Positions 22,030-33,780 of a DNA stretch of 64,000 nucleotides are shown here, one piece after another. The stretch's first letter is position 1; each line of letters starts with the position of its first letter. The notes beneath the pieces were generated by a model, which was not told the origin of the DNA, ran no database searches, and saw nothing but the letters and a program-made list of their open reading frames with translations. The position numbers were made by a program, and so were the translations under genes. The stretch covers positions 18,959,629 through 19,023,628 of the forward strand of contig CM053327.1 of the NCBI GenBank assembly GCA_028583605.1, given 5' to 3'. This DNA comes from Dastarcus helophoroides. Its lineage: Eukaryota > Arthropoda > Insecta > Coleoptera > Bothrideridae.

Positions 22030-23350
22030 CACAATAAGGGCACAATAGGTGCATCCAATGACTTAATTTGGGGATGGCAGGTGGCAGAATTTAGGGTAAA
22101 AAGAGAAAATTAGCAATTACTTTGTGGTGCAAATGGTCTAAAGAATTAAAGAACTCAAAAAACCAATAATTTAATGCTAATTTTGTTAAATTTCTCGGAG
22201 GGAGGATCCGGGCCCTTCCTTCTTCCATGTAAGCATTCCATACTACCAAGGCTCCCGGTACACTTCGCCAACCCAGTTGAAAAGCTGAAATTGCGCTACT
22301 GGGAGCACGGTGAGTCTGATACGTTTCTTTTGATCTTGCCAGAGACTAGATCTGCCTTATAATTTTTCCTTTTGTTTTTTTCATCCTTATTCATTCGACT
22401 TGAATTACACTAAATTTATTTTAGCTTACTAAGCCTAGTTAGTAAAATATTTAAATATTTTATATTTTATAAACAAAGAACAAAGCTCGTATAGTATAGG
22501 TAAGCTTGCATATCAACATGTAACATGTTAAATTATTCCGCGCCTATGAGATATGTCTCAAGGCTTGTCGCAATACATAAAACTCGATATTTATTATTGG
22601 TATCGGTTTCTGTCATAATATTAATCATTTCATATAAAGACGATTCCAGTGTTATTGTAAATGAATTTTCTTTTAAGCGCATTGCTAGTGAAACAATAAT
22701 TGCCACTATCTACCTCACTGATGATAGTTGCATCGGATATTCACCCCTGTAGCGGCAAAAATTCTGGGGTTAGCCTTAGAGCACCTCCTATAGCATCATA
22801 GTTGCCTGGTAACAAATGCGGGATAGTGACGTTGCAGTGGCACGAATGATAGACGGCTGACAGGTGTCCCTCACCGTCGTGTCTGCTTTGGTCACTCTCG
22901 AATTCCTTAATAGCCGGTCACTTGGACGGAAGAAGCGCTCGGAGGCTGCGTGAAGAAGTCGAGGGAAGCAAATGCGCGGCACTGGCGCACCATCTTCCCC
23001 ATTTCTATCAGGAACACATGAGATTGAGAAGAGTTTGAAAACAATTTGTTGTCAGGACTGTTCTAATCACGTTTGCTTTGCTTGGCGACACCTAGCGGAG
23101 AGAAGCAGCGATACATAGAATGAACAAGTAGAATACTGCACGTTTATTTTGCATATTTATGCAAAATCAGCAAAATAAGGATGTAAAGGAGAAAGAAGTT
23201 CATACTTTCATACCATCACCTTCCAGTGAATTCTACAGCTCATTGTCATCTTCCTACAAACTTACAATAATATGAGCACTAATGAGCAGTAGGCATACCC
23301 GCATAAGATCTCACAGCATTCATTATTATTTTTATTTCGGTAATCATTTG
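22030..23350. other. Mixed intergenic DNA, two GC-richer islands
   Basis: At 22195-22350 a GGAGGGAGGATCCGGGCCC run precedes a 62-codon frame with no known domain. At 22740-23110 the DNA is notably richer in G+C and CpG than its surroundings, with a 64-codon minus frame. Neither matches a family I know, and no splice or promoter pattern is convincing. They could be fragments of diverged elements or exons of an unseen gene. Confidence 0.35.
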
Positions 23351-23355
23351 ACCAG

Positions 23356-26300
23356 GGTCGGCCTTAGCCATTGCGTGCCTCAGGGGGGGGGGGAGGTTAG
23401 ATCTTTGCGAGGCCCTTGTTTTTGTGGAATTAGTCTTAACATAGGCAGTAGCTAGAATAGGGCAGGGCCGCTAGCCCACCACTCCCTGGCTTATGCAGTT
23501 AAACTAAAATGTATATTCAACTGAGAAGACTTTTTCTAAAAAAATTCCATTCGGCAAAATTCGTCCTTCTTTAAGCTATTGACATTTTCTCGAAATTTCG
23601 ATTTATTTCTCAAAATTCGTCTTTTTTCATAAATTTCTTAAGAAACTTCAGTGTTATTCCCAAAACTCGATTTCTTTATCAGAATCCGACTTTTGTCAAA
23701 ATTTCGAATTTTTATCTCAACATTCATCGTTTTATTTTTCGAAATTCTACCATTTCTCAAAATTCAATTCTTTCCGGAAACTTTTTTCTTTAAATTTAAC
23801 TTTTTCCTCAAAATTTGATCGATTTTTTGACAAAAATATTTATCTGGAAATATTTATAATGACTCTTTTAGAAATTTTGTAAAAAGACAAAAATTTCGAG
23901 AAAATTTGCCCTGGAATGGTTTATAACTGAAATACAACTTGTTTCTCAAAATTTGGACGTTTATCTTAATATTGAACATTTTCTGACTTCGGGTGGGGCA
24001 GATCAGGGCGTATGTCTGCCTCTGATTCAAGCGGTTCGTCCTTTTTCCAAAATTTCGACAAAATTTGACTCTCTCTGAAGAATTTCTAGTGTTTACTAAA
24101 TTTCGACTCTTTTCTTAAAATTTCGATTTTTTTCTTGTTTCTCAAAGAAAATAAAATCGATATTTTCAGAAAAAAACGAATTTAAAAAATTTGAAACTTG
24201 GATATTTTAGTTAAAATCAGTCTTTTTTCGCAAATTTTTAATTTATCCTAAAACCTCATCCTATATGTTCCCAGAAATCTGAATATTTTTCCTAGAAATT
24301 CGTATCCTTCTTAAAATTTTGACTATTTTTCAAGATTTGATTTTTCCATAAACGGTTATTCTCAGAATTTTTCTTGAAGTTTGAATAAATTTCGATCTTT
24401 GATGCTTCATTTGGTAGTTTTTCTAGAAATGTCGACTATTTTTAAGAGATTTCGTTTTTTTTTAATTTGTTTATTTTTATTAACATCAGGTTTTTCTGAA
24501 GATTTTGATCTTTTAGAATTTGATTTTTCAGAAATTTTGACAGGTTTCTTAAAATTTGCCCTTTTCTTGATATTTTTATATCAAAACTCGATATTCAACT
24601 TTGCTAAAATTTTTGAATTTTTGTCTTAAAATTAGTTTAAATTCGTCTTTTTTAAAAGTTCGATTTTATTCTCAAAAATTCTACTTTTTGGATTCTTGTT
24701 TTGGAAATCATTTTTCCCATCAAAATTCTGTCACTATTCTGAATAGTTGTCTTTTTTAAAATTTTGACTTTTTTAAATTTAGGTCCAGAATTTTCAACTT
24801 CTAATTTCGCCTTATTTTCGAAATTTTGACTTATTTCAAAATACGATGTTTTAGTTTCTGTAACTTTATGGATTTTTTTTTTAAATCTGAATATTTTTCC
24901 TGGAAATTCGTATCTTTCTTAAAATTTTGACTATTTTTCAAGATTCGATTTTTTCATAAACACCTATTCCCAAAATTGTACTTTTTTTGGAAGTTTGAAT
25001 ATATTTCGATCTTTGATGCTTCATTTGGTAGTTTTTCTAAAAATGTCGACCGTTTTTAGAAGATTTCGGTTTTTTAATTCCTTTATTTTTATTAACATCA
25101 GATTTTTCTGAATATTTTGATCTTTTAGAATTTGATTTTTCAGAAATTTTGACAGATTTCTTAAAATTTGCCCTTTTCTCGATATTTTTATATCAAGATT
25201 CGATATTCAATTTTGCTAAAAATTTTGAATTTTTCTCTTAAAATTATTTAAATTCGTCTTTTATGAAAATTGGACTTTATTTTCAAAAATTCTACTTTTT
25301 GGACTCTTGTTTCGGAAATCATTTTTTCTTTCAAAATTCTGCCACTTTTCTGAATATTTGTCTTTTTTTTTAAATTTTGACTTTTAAATTTGGCTGCAGA
25401 ATTTTCAACTTTATATTTCGCCTTATTTTCGAAATTTTGACTTTTATTGCAAAATACGATGTTTTAGTTTCTGGAACTTTCTGGACTTTTTCCTCGTAAT
25501 GGGCCTTTCCTTTAAATTTCAGTTTTCTCGAAATTCGCCTGTTGCCTCTAAATTAGATCGGCATATTATCGAAAATATAAATGTTGAGAAAAATATTTTT
25601 GTCTAATTTCGAGAAAAAGATTTCTTGTACATTCAATTTTTTTATTGAAATTTAAATATTGTCACAATTAGAATAAAAAAAGTAAAAATTTCGAGAAAAG
25701 TTTCTTTGGAAATTGCGACTTTTTTTACAATATCTGACCTTTGGAAATATTTTGGCATTTTTACAATTTTTAACATTTTTCGAGTTCTTCCGAAAGGTTG
25801 GGTTTTCATTCGATTTTGGTTTTCTAAAAAAATCCTTTCCCAAAATAGGTTTTTTTTCTAAAAATTTGTCGCTTTCACAATTACGACTTTATTCTACTTC
25901 TTCCTCCCAAAATTGAAACTTCATTCGTTTTAATATTCGATTTTATCTGAATTTTTTTAAACTTAAATTACCGAAAATTTCATGGTTTTCAAACTTTGTC
26001 TTATTCTGGAAATTTTGACTCGTACTTCAAATAGGGATATTTTATGCTTCTGGTAATCTCCACTTACAGTAAAAAGTTTTTCTTAAAGTTCCAACTTTTT
26101 CTGAAAATTACATCTTTTTTTTCACAAAACTCCACCTTTAAAAATATATTTTTTTCGAATTTTCAAAATTTTGTTGAGATTTTTCGAAAAGTTAGAATTT
26201 TATTTTGAAGCACGATTTTCTAAACATTGCAACTTTTTCCCAAAATTCGTTTTTCCTCGAAATTCGTCTCTTTCAAAATTAAACTTTCTCTTGAAAATGT

Positions 26301-26623
26301 TCATTTTTCTTCAAGAGATTTCTCTACATTTCGACTGGTATTTTTCAAAAATCGTTATTTTTCAAAATCTTCGAAATTTCGATAGTCTTTCAAAGTTTTC
26401 CGAAAGGTTCGATTTTTATTTTAGATTCAATTTTCTGACTGTTTTCGCAATTTCGCAACTATTTCCAAATTTCAAAGTTAATCTGAAAATTCGATTCCTC
26501 AGTTCATGTAGTTAAATGAAAATATACATATGTATACTCAATCCGAACGTTTTCCGGTTTTTTTATCAATTTTTCAAAATGATTCTCGGCCCTCCCTGAA
26601 CGAAATGCCTGCCTGTGCCCATG
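23356..26623 (-). mobile_element. Dispersed AT-rich hAT-like element (copy A)
   Basis: The right terminus reads, on minus, CATGGGCACAGGCAGG followed by TTCGTTCAGGGAGGG, the same end as at 60563. Minus-strand sequence from 26623 down to about 25400 is collinear with 60563-60682 plus 62817-64000. It contains the undivided site ACTACATGAACT where the other copy carries a nested hAT. The left limit is uncertain: 23356 begins CAGGGTCGGCC, with a G-run, which looks like a hAT end but does not match the right end well. Two tandem 612-bp units lie inside. Confidence 0.65.
24276..25495. repeat. Two tandem AT-rich units, about 612 bp each
   Basis: The word GATGCTTCATTTGGTAG recurs at 24401 and 25015, and TCTGAATATTTTTCC, TTTTATATCAA and GATACG-like words repeat at the same offset. 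The units are roughly 24276-24887 and 24888-25495. Differences are scattered substitutions and small indels. The 82-codon frame in the first unit does not persist in the second, which argues against coding. Confidence 0.75.
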
Positions 26624-26639
26624 ATAATACATAAATAAA

Positions 26640-26990
26640 TACACATTAGATTTGTAATAGAGTTGTTTTAAAAGCTATTGTTATTTAATCTTTTCTTATT
26701 GTTAGTCATCGCAACTTAATATGATACTGAATTCAAACATGTGGTAACTCCAAACTACTTCGTAGGACGCACTTGTAAGAGTTGTCCCTTCCGACAATAA
26801 TATCTTTTTTACCTGATCAAACCGATATGTTCCAGAAGATGTGCGGTACAATTCTGTTCATTAATTTTTGTACACAGTTTGGTATTTTCTATGTACCTTT
26901 AGTTGAAATAATCAGTTAATTTGGCGAAAGATTTTGAAATAACTTGACGTGGAAATAATTAACTACGCCACTGTAAAGTTTTTAAGCAAA
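26640..26990. other. Intergenic DNA, no gene seen
   Basis: A short match to 17400-17450 (TAATTAACTACGCCACTG near 26950) marks an old dispersed repeat. Nothing else is recognisable. Confidence 0.4.
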
Positions 26991-26994
26991 AAAA

Positions 26995-27065
26995 GTCAGC
27001 CAAGAGCGCATCGGTCTCGCAAAATTAGACTTCCATACCAATTACTACAGTGAACAGCCAATAGA
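26995..27065 (-). repeat. tRNA-like SINE fragment
   Basis: Reverse complement of the repeat at 6100-6182: GTCAGCCAAGAGCGCATCG, TACCAATTACTACAGTGAAC and AGCCAAT in mirrored order. Same family, opposite strand. Confidence 0.55.
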
Positions 27066-27900
27066 CCAAATTACATCATTTTTACTTATGCATAAATTTG
27101 AATTTTATTCAAATATTTTCGTATTATAACTGAAAAATAAAAAAAATTGTCAGATATACACACTTTTTTCTACAATCGGTCCAAATATTCATTCGTACAA
27201 TAAGTCGATGACTATCACAGTTTATGAGATCGAGTCGGATCGCAATAAAATTTTCGATTCCAACGGCAATTACTGTGTTGTGTGTAATTTAATAAACTAG
27301 TGCTAACTCCGAAAATATTCATCTAAATGAAATAATGTAAAAGACAATTTTGATCTGTATTCTATCGTTCAGATAAATTAAGTTTTTTATTTGAAAAAAA
27401 AAAAGTATATATTACTATATGAGTCAAAGAGCCTTGGAATGCAAGCATCTCTTTTTCCATAAAATATATTTTTTCTTAACAACTATTGCGACACCAAAAA
27501 AACCTGCAGTGTTCTGCTAATCTAAGGTCCAATATCTATTAACCCTACAAAAACTAAAATTTATCTTTAGAAATCCAGGAGAACAGGGAGAGATTTGACA
27601 CATTTTGAGCTGTGTAATTAAGAAGATTGAACCGAAAATTATAAAAAATATTTTAGGTTGTTAGAAGTAGCTCATTTAACTGATACCTCATACGACATAT
27701 AAACTAAGATTTGGTTTTACGGAGACCAAATTAACCCCCTATTTTATTATAAACTTATTTCTTTTTTTAATTGTTGGTTGGCGGTATTTGCGTAGATCAT
27801 CGAGAACTCACGCTGTACAAAATTTCAAATTTCTACGTTACATAGTTTTTGAAAAAAACCTCTTTGTGACAGACGGACGAACGGACACGAGGGTCAGATT
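27066..27900. other. AT-rich DNA, no gene seen
   Basis: Around 27868-27888 there is a GACAGACGGACGAACGGAC run of the kind common in insect intergenic repeats. No bounded element is identified. Confidence 0.4.
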
Positions 27901-27947
27901 ATAAGTGTTCCAGACAGAGACTAAATAGACTGAACATTTCAATGCTG

Positions 27948-28118
27948 AGATAATAAGCCTTGTATATACGAATATATACAAGTTTATTACGATGCAATTG
28001 AAATCTAATTTCATTAGAATCTAATGAAAATTAGACTGCAATTGCAAAGTTCACGTAGATGAGGCAAAGCTTGTATCACGGGTTGCATCGCAACATCCAT
28101 AGATACAAACGTCCTCGG
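27948..28118 (-). repeat. Inverted partial monomer at 5' side
   Basis: The reverse complement matches 28511-28686, from CCGAGGACGTTTGTATC to GGCTTATTATCT. It abuts the first direct monomer part, making a large inverted repeat with arms of about 95 bases (centred near 28082). It lacks the ribozyme portion. An inverted 5' piece is typical of Penelope insertions and of twin-primed LINE insertions. Confidence 0.85.
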
Positions 28119-28350
28119 CAATTGCAGTCTAATTTTCATTAGATTCTAATGAAATTAGATTTCAATTGCATCGTAATAAACTTGTATATATTCGTATATA
28201 CAAGGCTTATTATCTCAGCAGAGAGTAATGCTTCAATTAGCATGTAGCGAAAATGTTTGCGTGATAAACAGTTAAAAGTCAGTTACAAGTCACCCAATGG
28301 AGGTTTGCTCTCTTGGATACTTATACGACTGACTAACGGCTTTAAATTGG

Positions 28351-28429
28351 AAGTGTGTACAACCACCGTACCATGCTGACGAGGCCAAGGAAGGCCGAAA
28401 CTAGTCTATGGTTGCGGTTGTACATATTT
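28351..28429 (+). ncRNA. Type I hammerhead ribozyme, copy 1
   Basis: Core CUGACGA 28376-28382; stem II GGCC 28383-28386 with GGCC 28393-28396 and a six-base loop; GAAA 28397-28400; minimal stem III with A28400/C28401 pairing with U28405/G28404 around UA; cleavage base C28406 (GUC triplet). Stem I inner helix is 28370-28375 with 28407-28412 (6 bp, one G-U). An internal loop ACCGU against UGC follows. The outer helix is 28356-28364 with 28416-28424 (9 bp perfect), extendable to 28351-28429 with wobble pairs. Every conserved position of the fold is satisfied. Confidence 0.9.
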
Positions 28430-28816
28430 TCAATTTTAAGCACGTTTAACTGTTTAATTACAGAACATTTAATTGGTCATTTGTCAAAACTAGATGAAAG
28501 TAAAGTCACGCCGAGGACGTTTGTATCTATGGATGTTGCGATGCAACCCGTGATACAAGCTTTGCCTCATCTACGTGAACTTTGCAATTGCAGTCTAATT
28601 TTCATTAGATTCTAATGAAATTAGATTTCAATTGCATCGTAATAAACTTGTATATATTCGTATATACAAGGCTTATTATCTCAGCAGAGAGTAATGCTTC
28701 AATTAGCATGTAGCGAAAATGTTTGCGTGATAAACAGTTAAAAGTCAGTTACAAGTCACCCAATGGAGGTTTGCTCTCTTGGATACTTATACGACTGACT
28801 AACGGCTTTAAATTGG

Positions 28817-28895
28817 AAGTGTGTACAACCACCGTACCATGCTGACGAGGCCAAGGAAGGCCGAAACTAGTCTATGGTTGCGGTTGTACATATTT
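28817..28895 (+). ncRNA. Type I hammerhead ribozyme, copy 2
   Basis: Identical to copy 1 at every base of the fold, shifted by 466. Core CUGACGA 28842-28848, GAAA 28863-28866, predicted cleavage after C28872. Cleavage at both copies would release a 466-nt RNA (28407-28872) with 5'-hydroxyl and cyclic phosphate ends, suitable for ligation into a circle. Confidence 0.9.
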
Positions 28896-28956
28896 TCAAT
28901 TTTAAGCACGTTTTACTGTTTAATTACAGAACATTTAATTGGTCATTTCAATGCTG

Positions 28957-29559
28957 TCTCATGCGTTCAGTTGAAGCTAAAATGCGGGGTAGTGGGAAGC
29001 TGCACCCCACTACTCTTGGACATGGCCGGATTAAGTTAAATTTATAAATACGAAACTTGCCGCGTAACGGTTCTAACGATTTAGATGAAACTTTAGAATT
29101 AGGGGCTTTTGGACCAATAGGATAATTTTTACAAGTGCTTTTTGGTAAAAGTTCAGGAGAACTATTTTCAAAGACATCTTGGTTTAATAGTAAAATAATT
29201 TTCTTTCAATACGCGACGCCTGTGTACAATATTGTCAAGCCGGTGCTGTAAACACGTCATGATTGCAGTGAAATGGCGGCGCGCGCACGCCGATAATTGA
29301 ATATTTATATATTTCATTTTTACCTACCCAAAGAATGAAACTCTTGATTTTCCTTCACTAATGTGTTCACTGAGGTTTCAACAATGATCCACAATACACT
29401 TCCCCATATTTTCAGGCCGTTTTCTAAAAAAAACCCCGATGTTATGTTCGCAACGGTCTGTCAAATAATGAGAGTGCTGGGTTGAGCTAGGCTTCCGCCA
29501 GGCTTTCAACTGGCTTCACTGCTTACCGTCTTACGTTCAGTCTATTTAGTCTCTGGTTC
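28957..29559. other. Flank of retrozyme, no gene seen
   Basis: The stretch contains a small hairpin (GTAGTGGG at about 28988-28995 with CCCACTAC at about 29005-29012). It ends in GTTCAGTCTATTTAGTCTCT (29535-29554), the exact complement of 27916-27935. This 20-bp inverted pair encloses the retrozyme and its right flank and may mark an older element. Confidence 0.5.
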
Positions 29560-29739
29560 CAGAGCTGGGTAAATTACTTTTAAAAAGGAATAATTATATT
29601 ACCCATTACTTTTTCAGAAAAAGGAATGAATTTACTTCGAATTACATTACCATTGCTTAAAAATAATTCAATTATCCATTACTTAGAAAAGGAAATTAAT
29701 TACAAATCAACTACATTTTCAATTACTTTTAAATTTTAC

Positions 29740-31250
29740 AAAAAAATACAAAAAATAGATTTTGTTTAACGAAAATTTCGACTTAATTTTCAAAATTTAG
29801 ATTTAATAATTCCGACTTTTTTGAAAATTCCGACTATTCAAAATCTCGACATTTTTGAGAATTTTTACATTTTTTTTTAATTTCGCATTTTCTCTTTTTT
29901 TTCGAAAATTTGATCACTTTTAAACATTTCGACTTTTTATTGGAAAATATCGCCTTATTTTGAATATTTCGACTTTTTTGAACATTTATATATATTTTTT
30001 TAAATACTGGCTTCTATTAAAAATTCAGACTTTTATTTTAAAATATTGACCTTTTGAAAATTCCAAATGTATTTGAAGAAGTCGATTTTTATAGAACAAA
30101 TCCACTTTTTTTAAATTTTAACTCATTTTCAAAATTTCGATTTATTTGAAAATTTTAGCATTTGAAAATATCCGCTTTTTTCGGAATTTTGACTTTTCTC
30201 GAAATGTTCACTTATATTTGAAAATCTCGACTGCCAAAATGTTAACTTTTTCTCGAAATTTTAACTTAATTTTAAAAATTTGGCCCCTTTTTGCTTTTTT
30301 CTTAATTCCAACTTTTTGAACTCCGACCCCTTTTTATAATTTAAATTAATTTTTGAATTTATTGAGTTTATCTCGAAGTTTTGAATTTTTTGAAAAATGT
30401 TGACTTTTTTTAAGATGTTTTATTTACTTTTGAAATGTTCACATTTTTTTTAATCTCTCTTATGGAAAATTTATAGCTTTTTTAAAAATTTTTCAAAATT
30501 TGTCTTTTTTAAAAGAATTGTTTTTAAAAATTTAAATATTTTGAACGATTTCTAGTTTTTCTTAATTTCTGAATAACATTTTTCAAAAATCTTCGATTAT
30601 TATTGAAAATTTTTGATTCGTATTTCATTGGCTTTTTCTTCGCCAGTTACTCCTTCCACAGATTTTCTGTAACCTTCTGCTAAGGATTGGCAATCTCTTA
30701 TAGATTGCCCCAAGCAATGATTGCAGTGGATCTTTTTTAATCGTTGTTTGTGACTCAATAATAATAAAAACCAATAAAACATGAATGAAAATTACACTAC
30801 AGAATATAGAAAATTTTTGACTTCTATTTTAAGAATTTCGAATTTTAAATTATCGATTTTTTTTAAACGTCAACATTTATCAAAATATTAACTTTTTCTC
30901 GAAGTTTTAACTCTGTTCAGAATTTCGAATTTTTTTAAAATTTCGACTTTTCAAAATTTCTACTTTTTAAAATTTCGACATTCATGAAAATTTCGACTCT
31001 CTCCCAAAATTTAAATTTTTTCGAATTTTCGAATTTTTATGAATTTGAATTTTTGAAAAATTCGCCTTCTTTTGGAACAGAATCTGACGTTTTAATTTGC
31101 GAATTTAAAGCTGGCATTTCAAAAAAAGGGCACTTCTTTTAAGATAAAAAGCTTCGGAAAAAAGACAGAATTTGGAAGAATTTTCGAGTTTAAAGTTGAA
31201 ACATGGAATTTAAAAAAAAAGAGCACTTTTTAGTAAAACTTTAAAATTAC
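29740..31250. repeat. AT-rich degenerate repeat block
   Basis: Mostly TTTTCAAAATTTCGACTTTT-like phrases, opposite in orientation to the block at 10745-12830, interrupted near 30620-30790 by non-repeat DNA. Confidence 0.55.
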
Positions 31251-31664
31251 ATAAACAAAAACCCTGATTTTTAATGGAAGACATTCGTAACAAATAACAT
31301 AGCATAGTCGACGGCATCTATTTGCACATTAAGCGTTTGTTATGAGTTTTGATTTGTCAAAAATGTCGGTACGCCCGATTGAAATTGTCTCCGAGTAGTG
31401 AAGTGCTGATATAAAGTTTGGTTAGCGCAAAATCATGATTATTCTTGTATCATGATGCAAAATTGTATAGCTGATTTTACAAATTTATTCTTGTTTAAGG
31501 TGTATAAAGCAAGAATGACAGGAATAACATCTATCATTGCAATGGAATTTCAAAAAGGAATTTAATTAGTTAGGAACTTGGTTCTTTCATTACAGAGTAT
31601 TTTAAAAAAAGTAATCGGTACCTGAAATTAATTCCTTTAAACAAATTACCAAAATTACACATTA

Positions 31665-32718
31665 CAGGGTATCCCCGTCTTAAGTGCCTTAAATGAAACA
31701 GGTGACAGAAAAAGTAATTTTAAGGAAACAGTTTCCTATGGACATGTATCCGAAAACTCTTAATAAAAAAGATACCAGGCGTTAAAATTTGAATAAAAAA
31801 TAAGGTTTGTCTGTTTCACTTTCAAGTTTTCAGAGATATTTAAACTAAATTTTGGACACTTGGTGTGCAGATAAAAGATCATACAATAAGATAAAATTAA
31901 GTTTCTATCTCAACCAGTGGCGGAATTACGGGTAATCTCTAATGTTGTTTTGAAAAAAAATTAGTACGTCATTAAACAAAATGAAATAAAATACAATTTT
32001 TAGATACAGCATTTAATTCTGAAGAAAAGTTTTCTCTTGACAATTTTTTTTGGATTCATTATCTTATGTTTTACATAGGAACTGTTCGAATACAATGTAT
32101 GCTGATCTTTAAATAACCAGAGGCTAACCTAAAGAGGGACAAGTTTAAGATGCTACAACACTGGATAAAATGAAATGAAATTACAGTTTTGAATACAGCT
32201 GACTCAACTTTTATTCACATTTGTCACTATTGTAACAGAATTTAAATTTTTGGGACTTTCCTTAGTGAAAGTACGAGTTAGACTGATGTTTTTTCCAAAA
32301 CCAACGACATGACGCAACCAGTGGCAGATACGAAAAAATGTGAAGAAATAAATTTTATCCAGAATTAAATGCTTTACTAAAAACAGGTATTTTATTTCAT
32401 TTCCTTTAGTGGTGTAGCCGGGTTTTTCCTACAATAATATCACAGATTACTCGTAACTCCGCCACTGTATGAGATAGAAACTTTATTTTATTTTATTTTG
32501 TGATTCTTCATCCATACACTAGGTGTGCGAAATTTGGTTTAAATATCTTAGATAACTTGAAAATGAAAAAGTAAAAACTTTTTTAATAATTCAAATTTTA
32601 ACACCTTGTATCTTTTTTATTAAAATTTTGTGGATAGATATTCATAGAAAAGGTGTTGCTTAAAATTATTTTTTCTATCATCTGTTTCATTTAAGGCACT
32701 TAAAACGGGGTCACCCTG
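31665..32718. mobile_element. Foldback element, TA target, 1054 bp
   Basis: Ends CAGGGTATCCCCGTCTTAAG and, complemented, CAGGGTGACCCCGTTTTAAG. The inverted arms run about 275 bases (31665-31940 with 32440-32718), sharing GTGCCTTAAATGAAACAG, CACTTGGTGTGC-like and GTTTCTATCTCA words in mirrored order. TA flanks both ends. A CAGTGGCGGAATTAC word lies symmetrically in both arms, resembling a hAT end captured into the palindrome. No transposase. TA duplication and short CAGGG termini fit a Tc1/mariner-type mover. Confidence 0.85.
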
Positions 32719-32870
32719 TATATTACATTTTTATTAAAGTAATGCAATTATAATTCCTTTTTTGAAAAATGTAATTAAATTAGTAATACATTTTGTAATG
32801 ATTAGTGTCCAACTCTGCAGGGTTCCGTTTTTCCTTTTAAGGTACGAAACCCTAAAATCGATTAAAAGTA

Positions 32871-33020
32871 TTTTTTAATCGGACTACACATAAATAAGTT
32901 ACACTAGATTTGAGAAAATGACGTTTTTCACTTTTTTCTTAATAGAATTTAAATAAGCAGGTATTCAAATGTTTTCTCGATATCTCAATGGCTTGCTGGA
33001 GAGCATAAAATTCCTCACTG
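32871..33020 (+). repeat. Dispersed repeat, copy 2
   Basis: Collinear with 17478-17625 (see that entry): TTTTTTAATCGGACTACA, GAAAATGACGTTTTTCACTT, TTTTTCTTAATAGAATTTAA, GAGCATAAAATTCC. Confidence 0.6.
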
Positions 33021-33780
33021 TCTCACGGCCAGTGGTACACTGTATAGATGTGAATTTGGAAAAAAAATTATTAACATTTAGAAGCCTGTATGAGATTGTA
33101 TTTTACATAATATTAACCTATGTACAATAAATAATGTAATATAAGATTATCAAGCAAATTCATTCATCGATATTTCGAAATAAAATAAATAATAATGATT
33201 TATTAAGCAAAATATTTTTTTTCGATGTACCCAGATTTTCAACTACCGTGTATATCAAAAATATTTTTAGATAATGTGCCCTTGTATACCAAACATTTAA
33301 TGCCTTATAATTTCGTTCTATCTCTTCGCATAAGTGCGACAGACCAGGAACCCACCCTGTACCTAAAATACTCCCTGTGATAGGTACAAAATACTAAATT
33401 TAAGAAAATAAGAAATATTTTTCGATTTAACAACAATTAAATCATCGATTAAAAAGCATTAAAAAGTTATACAGATGTAAACCCTTCTAAAATATTGCAT
33501 TAAACGACAACAAAGACCAGTTTCATTAGCATTGTTCTCTGAGGCTTTGCCCGCTGATTCATATATGGGCATTAGGGTGTGGTAGACTTAATATAATCGC
33601 TGGAGATCTACTTGTTTGGAAACAAAGGAAAATTGAATATTTGTTATTTTAGCAACTATAACAATGAACCTGATTCCATTTTGATTAGTGTGGTTGGTGC
33701 ATTCACGACAACGATATGTGTATGCAAATATAACGTCAGGGCTATGCGGTAAATTTTCAAAATGCCGCCCCATAATAGTT
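33021..33780. other. Intergenic DNA, no gene seen
   Basis: The 61-codon minus frame at 33588-33773 has no recognisable domain. CCACCCTGTACC near 33352 resembles the end of a foldback element, but no partner was found. Confidence 0.35.

Larger units (their letters stand above)
27948..28943 (+). mobile_element. Retrozyme-like insertion (tandem hammerhead monomers)
   Basis: The direct repeat CATTTCAATGCTG occurs at 27935-27947 and 28944-28956. Between lie, in order: an inverted partial copy (27948-28118), monomer part 1 (28119-28482), a 102-bp monomer segment (28483-28584), and monomer part 2 (28585-28948). Parts 1 and 2 are nearly identical at a 466-bp offset, and the inverted copy matches 28511-28686. 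Each monomer carries a complete hammerhead. There is no long coding frame, as expected of a retrozyme. The short frames at 28355 and 28821 merely read through the ribozymes. Short microhomologies at both junctions make the target duplication 3-13 bp long. Confidence 0.8.
29560..32817. mobile_element. Old hAT-like element with nested foldback
   Basis: Left end CAGAGCTGGGTAAATTACTT, right-end complement CAGAGTTGGACACTAAT. Both are followed by ATTAC/AATTA-rich stretches, a terminal style known from one hAT group. Flanking bases share only GGTTC, so the target duplication is decayed. The interior has an AT-rich repeat block (29740-31250), a small mixed region with a 60-codon frame at 30600-30782 of unknown nature, and a complete foldback at 31665-32718 inserted near the right end. 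Confidence 0.6.

Noticed and set aside
22525..22982. Exon-like GC-richer region
   Set aside because: No domain, splice-site pattern or repeat identity strong enough to call a gene.
23985..24030. Additional hAT-like right end GGGGCAGATCAGGGCGTATG followed by TCTGCCTCTG
   Set aside because: Looks like a terminus but has no partner in the window; kept only as part of copy A.
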